Below, one piece after another: positions 60,066 to 64,000 of a DNA stretch of 64,000 nt. The stretch is from Alkalimarinus alittae (lineage in GTDB: Bacteria; Pseudomonadota; Gammaproteobacteria; Pseudomonadales; Oleiphilaceae). The first letter of the stretch is position 1; each line of letters begins with the position of its first letter. The position numbers and the translations under genes were made by a program. The notes under the pieces were generated by a model, which saw only the letters and a program-made list of their open reading frames with translations, was not told where the DNA came from and ran no database searches. Location: contig NZ_CP100390.1 of assembly GCF_026016465.1 (NCBI RefSeq), positions 1,960,001 to 2,024,000 of the forward strand, given 5' to 3'.

Positions 60066-61973
60066 TTATTTGATCCACCAATTCTCAAAACCTAGTTTAT
60101 ACGGTGGTTGTTGTTCAGGTTTGAGAAATTTATCCCAATAGGCAATGCGATGATAATTCAAATGCCAATTAGGAACTATATAGTGGTTCCATAGTAGCAC
60201 ACGATCAAGTGCTTTCGTGGCGGTTATCAGCTCCTGACGTGTTTTAGCGCTAATTATTGTCTCAGTTAGATAATCCACAGCAGGATGGTTAACTCCAGCG
60301 TAGTTTCGACTCCCTTTTATGTCCCTTGTCGAAGAGTGAAAATATTCTCGCTGCTCATGGCTTGGAGAAAGGCTTTGCGATAGCACAAATGTTGTCATAT
60401 CGAAGTCAAAGTCGTCTAGCCTGACTTTGTATTGATTAGCATCGACGAGTCTCGCGGTAGCTTTAATACCGGTTTTTCTCAAGTTCTCTATAAAGGGCTC
60501 TATCACTCTTTTTATGCTTGGCTGTCTCAGCAGAATCTCAAATTCAAACGGCTCTTTAGTTGTATGGTGGTAGAGCGTACCGTTGTTGAGTGCCCATCCT
60601 GCGTCTTTAAGTAGTTTTAATGCCTGTCTTTGTTTGTGCCTTATGTTGCCTGAGGTGTTGTTTGAATCTGCAGCAGTTGTTGTGCTGTTAATGGTGTTGG
60701 CTGTGAAAGGTTTAATAAAAAGTGAGGCAGGTAAACTATCTCTATAGGGTTCAAGTAGTTTAAGTTCAGCATCATCGGGTTTAGCTAATGACGCATCAAA
60801 GATAGAGTTTGGGAAGTAAGTCGTGTTTCTGGTATAGGCATCATGAAATATATTTTTGTTGGTCCACTCAAAATCAAACAGGAGTGCAATGGCTTGCCTT
60901 ACCTTTATCGAGCTGAATACTGGCTTTCGTGTATTAAAAAAGAACCCCTGAGTGCCAGAAGGGATTTGGTGTTGTATCTCTTCTTTTAGGACGTTGTTGT
61001 TTCTTAGATTTGGGAAGTCATAACCTGCAGCCCAGTTCTTAGCGGTGTAATCTATAAATGTATCAAATTCACCGCTTTTAAAGGCCTCAAAAGCAATGGT
61101 TTGATCACGGTAATAGTCAAACTGAACCGTATCAAAGTTATATCGACCTTTATTGACGGCAAGGTCCTTCGCCCAATAAGTGGTGTTTCGTTCAAATGTA
61201 ATGAACTTTCCAGCAGAGACGGACTTGATCTTATACGGTCCGCTTATAACGGGAGGGGTCAGGGTCGTTTTAGAAAAGTCTTTATCTTCCCAGTAATGCT
61301 TAGGCAAAATTGGGAGTTCGCCAAAGCGTAATAAATCAGCTCTCGCATGGCTATGTTTGAAAATAACTTTAACGTTTAAGGGGCTGATCACCACAACATC
61401 CTCAATACCTTTAAGGCTTTGACGAAATTGGGGATGACCTTCTTTGATGAGTGTCTGCCACGAAAACAGAACATCGTCTGCATCAATCTTATGCCCATCT
61501 TGAAATTGAGCGGATGGCCTAAGATTAAATATAGCCCAGCTTAAATCATCAGGGTAGCTGATTGACGTTGCAATGAGTCCATAGGCTGACTGTGGCTCAT
61601 CGCCTGATCTTGATACGCCACCGGTGCCTACCAGTAATGAATCCGTTTCTTCGGAGAAACCATAAACATATTGGCCAGGTGTATTAATGGGGCTGATACC
61701 GCGAAGTGTGTAAGGGTTTAGCGTGTCAAACGTTCCAAAACCCATTAAACGGATGTTACCGCCTTTTGGTGCTGCTGGATTGACGTAGTTAAAGTGAGAA
61801 AAGTCGGGTGCATACTTTAGATCACCATAAAGAGCAAAGCCGTGACTGGTCGTTATGTTTTCTGAGCGCGTTGTTGCATTCTCAGCAAACGTAATTAAAG
61901 GGGCAAATAGGGAATAAGTCAGCACTAAAATCGACATCATGTGTGTCGTAAAGAGCTTTATAAAATAGCGCAT
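60066..61973 (-). CDS. Periplasmic peptide-binding protein, YejA type (copy 2)
   Basis: This 635-residue paralog of the previous gene is the first gene of the operon. It has a signal peptide (MMSILVLTYSLFAPLITFA), HGFALYGDLKYAPDFSHFNYVNPAAPKGG and YRDQTIAFEAFKSGEFDTF. The two proteins share the same layout but differ widely in sequence, so they probably bind different peptides for one permease. Two binding proteins in front of yejBEF are also known in Pseudomonas. The promoter region is shared with the divergent HDOD gene. Confidence 0.93.
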   Translation of the reverse strand: MRYFIKLFTTHMMSILVLTYSLFAPLITFAENATTRSENITTSHGFALYGDLKYAPDFSHFNYVNPAAPKGGNIRLMGFGTFDTLNPYTLRGISPINTPGQYVYGFSEETDSLLVGTGGVSRSGDEPQSAYGLIATSISYPDDLSWAIFNLRPSAQFQDGHKIDADDVLFSWQTLIKEGHPQFRQSLKGIEDVVVISPLNVKVIFKHSHARADLLRFGELPILPKHYWEDKDFSKTTLTPPVISGPYKIKSVSAGKFITFERNTTYWAKDLAVNKGRYNFDTVQFDYYRDQTIAFEAFKSGEFDTFIDYTAKNWAAGYDFPNLRNNNVLKEEIQHQIPSGTQGFFFNTRKPVFSSIKVRQAIALLFDFEWTNKNIFHDAYTRNTTYFPNSIFDASLAKPDDAELKLLEPYRDSLPASLFIKPFTANTINSTTTAADSNNTSGNIRHKQRQALKLLKDAGWALNNGTLYHHTTKEPFEFEILLRQPSIKRVIEPFIENLRKTGIKATARLVDANQYKVRLDDFDFDMTTFVLSQSLSPSHEQREYFHSSTRDIKGSRNYAGVNHPAVDYLTETIISAKTRQELITATKALDRVLLWNHYIVPNWHLNYHRIAYWDKFLKPEQQPPYKLGFENWWIK

Positions 61974-62103
61974 TTGAGTCCGGTATTTATTATTTTTTAA
62001 TGCTAATTATCAAAGTATCAATACCTTATCAGGATCATTAGCTATATTAAAGTTAAAGAAATGTAAAAAACACCTGAATTATGGCGTTAACTGGAGGCTA
62101 TTG

Positions 62104-63552
62104 GTGGAAAAAAAGGGTTTAGCTGCGTGGGTAGAAAGGCTTGATAGTGAAGATGGTGTTGTACTCACGTCTGTCCTCGCAGAACTTAATATACTGACTT
62201 CATCTGATGAAACGTCAGCCAGCCAATTAGCAGAGGTTATTCTAAGAGATGCTTCGTTAACGACTCAGGTATTAAAAGTCGCCAATACGGTTCACTTTAA
62301 TCCCACGGGAAGCCCGATTACAACGGTCAGTCGATCAATCTTGGCGATTGGCTTTAATACCATTAAAAGCATCTGCATCACGATAAAAGTGCTTGAGAGT
62401 ATCTTGCATGGGCAGCCTGCCACCCGTCTGTATGAAATAATGGCCGATGCGATACATGCCGCTACACAGGCCAGAAATATTTGCATCAAAATGTCTGCAG
62501 ATGGAAAAGAAGAGATTTTTGTCGCGACATTGCTTCTTCATCTTGCAGAAATGTTGGTGTTATCAAGTGGCGAAAGTGAGGTTGCCGAGCTGTATGAACT
62601 TTATGAAGAGGACTCAACCGATAAAGAACGTGACCGAATTGCTGAGAGTGTCATTGGTGTCAGTTACAAGCGTTTAGGTCTTGCCTTGGTAAAAAGCTGG
62701 CGTTTAGGTGCGGTTCTTCAAGAGTCATTACAGCCATCCAGTAAAATGTCACATAAGGCTGAAGCGGTTTTAATGGGGGAGGAGGTCAGCCAGGTATCAA
62801 AAAAAGGTTGGGATAGCGCTGAGATGAATGCGCTGATGAAGAAAATATCCACTTTTACCGGCAGTAGCATTAAAGATGTAGAAAGCATGGTGCAAGAAAG
62901 CGCCAATGAAGCGGCAGAGGTGGCTGCCAACTATGGTAGTGATGTGCTTGTCGCTATGATTCCGTCAACCCGTCCGGTTGAAATGGAGAGTGATGCCTGT
63001 GTTGGAGTAAAAAGTGTTCATCAACCTAATCAAGAGCTTCAATTAAAAATTCTACAAGAGTTAACCAGTATGATGATGGACGGAGTGGATATGAATTCAC
63101 TCTTCCAAATGGTACTTGAAGGACTACATCGTGGCGTTGGGTTAGAGCGAGTGTGCTTAGCTATTTTTGATAAAGGACGAGAAACGGTTTCAGCTAAGTA
63201 TATGATTGGAGAAGGTACTGAAAACTGGCGAGAAAAATTTAAATTTACATTTGTCAAAAGCCGGTCTGGTTTCTTGTTTCAGTTATTCAGCAAGGGTAAG
63301 GCGTCATGGGTCGGTAATGAAAATTTTAAGGAACTTACTTCCACATTGACACCTGATTATATTGCAGTAACCGGCGTGAAAACGTTTTTGATTGCACCGA
63401 TTAAAGCGAATAAAAAACCAGTGGGTTTTTTATATGCTGATTTAGGTGAAAGTAAGCGAGCGCTAAATGACAGTTACTTTAATGGCTTTAAGCACTTTTG
63501 CGCACAAATTAATATGAGTTTGGCGGTATTAGCTAATAAAAATGGGTCTTAA
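62104..63552 (+). CDS. HDOD and GAF domain signalling protein
   Basis: GGAGG at 62093-62097 favours GTG 62104 over the preceding TTG. The 482-residue cytoplasmic protein has an HDOD domain (about residues 10-215; ASQLAEVILRDASLTTQVLKVANTVHF), typical of signalling proteins that lack catalytic HD metal sites, and a GAF domain (about 325-478; GVGLERVCLAIFDKG, PIKANKKPVGFLYADLG). Such pairings are common near chemotaxis, cyclic di-GMP or stress circuits, but the ligand and partner are unknown. It is divergent from the yej operon and converges on mltD, with overlapping stop codons. Confidence 0.9.
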   Translation: MEKKGLAAWVERLDSEDGVVLTSVLAELNILTSSDETSASQLAEVILRDASLTTQVLKVANTVHFNPTGSPITTVSRSILAIGFNTIKSICITIKVLESILHGQPATRLYEIMADAIHAATQARNICIKMSADGKEEIFVATLLLHLAEMLVLSSGESEVAELYELYEEDSTDKERDRIAESVIGVSYKRLGLALVKSWRLGAVLQESLQPSSKMSHKAEAVLMGEEVSQVSKKGWDSAEMNALMKKISTFTGSSIKDVESMVQESANEAAEVAANYGSDVLVAMIPSTRPVEMESDACVGVKSVHQPNQELQLKILQELTSMMMDGVDMNSLFQMVLEGLHRGVGLERVCLAIFDKGRETVSAKYMIGEGTENWREKFKFTFVKSRSGFLFQLFSKGKASWVGNENFKELTSTLTPDYIAVTGVKTFLIAPIKANKKPVGFLYADLGESKRALNDSYFNGFKHFCAQINMSLAVLANKNGS

Positions 63553-63561
63553 GACCCATTT
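63540..63561. other. 22-bp perfect palindrome across two stop codons
   Basis: The 20-bp core AATGGGTCTTAAGACCCATT (63541-63560) is extended by one A-T pair on each side. The central TTAA forms the TAA stops of both convergent genes (63550-63552 plus, 63549-63551 minus). It may form a hairpin at each mRNA end, or a protein-binding site. Confidence 0.85.
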
Positions 63562-64000
63562 GTTACATCAACATGAAGTTTTAATTTTTGCCCAGGCTTT
63601 AAATATTTTTTAGGGTCAATATTATTCCACGTGACAATTTGCTTAACGGTGACGTTAAACTTACCTGCAATTCGTGCGAGTGAGTCACCTTTTCTAACTC
63701 GGTAACCTATCTTTCGAATGTTAGAGCGACTAGGGGGGGCATACCTAGATGCTGTCACCGTTGGTGCTGATTTAGTCCAAATAACCAGTTTCTTGCCAGG
63801 TTTAAGGGGGTCTGTAGGGGCCATGCTATTCCATCGAGCAAGACTTCGTACACCGACCTTATATTTTCTGGATATATCCCAAAGCGTGTCACCAGATCGG
63901 ACGGTATAGTCAATTTTTGACGAGCTATTACCTCTAGGGGCTGCATTTTGCTTTTTCTCAATACGGTTCTGTGCACTAAATGCGTAATATGAATTACCTT
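63549..64000 (-). CDS. mltD: Membrane-bound lytic transglycosylase MltD, C-terminal part
   Basis: The frame stays open to the window edge, so only the last 150 residues are seen. They contain two LysM peptidoglycan-binding repeats, IDYTVRSGDTLWDISRKYKV and YRVRKGDSLARIAGKF with TWNNIDPKKYLKPGQKL, plus an Arg/Ser-rich linker between them. LysM repeats at the end of a protein upstream of a yejAABEF-fabI operon match mltD in Pseudomonas. The catalytic SLT domain is outside the window, so the name rests on context and the LysM pair. Confidence 0.75.
   Translation of the reverse strand, partial: GNSYYAFSAQNRIEKKQNAAPRGNSSSKIDYTVRSGDTLWDISRKYKVGVRSLARWNSMAPTDPLKPGKKLVIWTKSAPTVTASRYAPPSRSNIRKIGYRVRKGDSLARIAGKFNVTVKQIVTWNNIDPKKYLKPGQKLKLHVDVTNGS

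Overview
The window is a chromosomal segment of a Gram-negative gammaproteobacterium, most likely a marine, AT-leaning member of the Pseudomonadales/Oceanospirillales (Marinobacter/Oleiphilus-like). The reasons are two long conserved gene orders of that group: LysR-leuC-leuD-leuB-asd-fimV-truA-trpF...accD-folC-dedD-cvpA-purF-metZ, and mltD-yejA-yejA-yejB-yejE-yejF-fabI (known from Pseudomonas). Outer-membrane lipoprotein machinery (lolA), a type IV pilus gene (pilZ), fimV and a polyhydroxyalkanoate (PHA) synthase fit the same picture. Genus is inference; no rRNA or tRNA gene was seen in the window to test it.

Layout. 1-5.9 kb is an accessory surface/secretion region: two DUF6160-type exported paralogs (the first cut by the window edge), a large Calx-beta/propeller lipoprotein and an exported protein of unknown function. 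6.1-9.1 kb encodes a DUF58 protein and the TgpA transglutaminase. 9.1-18 kb holds holB, pilZ, tatD, a serine hydrolase, a DUF4892/OmpA-like protein, a patatin, prmB, aroC and an MFS permease. 18.2-20.8 kb is a small PHA locus (phasin, class I synthase). 20.8-26.4 kb is leucine biosynthesis with its divergent LysR regulator, plus asd. 26.7-40.1 kb runs fimV, truA, trpF-trpB-trpA, accD, folC, dedD, cvpA, purF, metZ. 40.3-48.3 kb holds ftsK, lolA, rarA, crcB, serS, cysG. 48.3-52.2 kb has aroF, a tiny Arg-rich protein and a DUF1631-like/PilZ pair. 52.3-62 kb on the minus strand holds an esterase-like lipoprotein, fabI and a Yej-type peptide ABC transporter with two binding proteins. The right edge has an HDOD-GAF signalling protein converging on mltD, which is cut by the edge.

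How the genes relate. Much of the window is housekeeping amino-acid metabolism: chorismate (aroF, aroC) feeds tryptophan (trpFBA); asd and metZ serve the aspartate/methionine branch; leuCDB makes leucine. Fatty-acid synthesis is represented at both ends of the pathway (accD, fabI). Envelope and cell-cycle functions (fimV, dedD, ftsK, lolA, mltD, yej) and pilus/c-di-GMP-related proteins (pilZ, a PilZ-domain protein with an intact RxxxR motif, HDOD-GAF) form the second theme.

The less ordinary features are the DUF6160 cluster, a DUF1631-like protein with an internal duplication next to a PilZ receptor, a 41-bp dyad between lysR and leuC, an orphan terminator that may end a small RNA, a candidate 20-residue membrane peptide before the phasin gene, a 22-bp palindrome spanning two convergent overlapping stop codons, and a recurrent class of strong intergenic hairpins without U-tracts. 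I saw no CRISPR array, IS element, prophage, integron or recognisable defence system.
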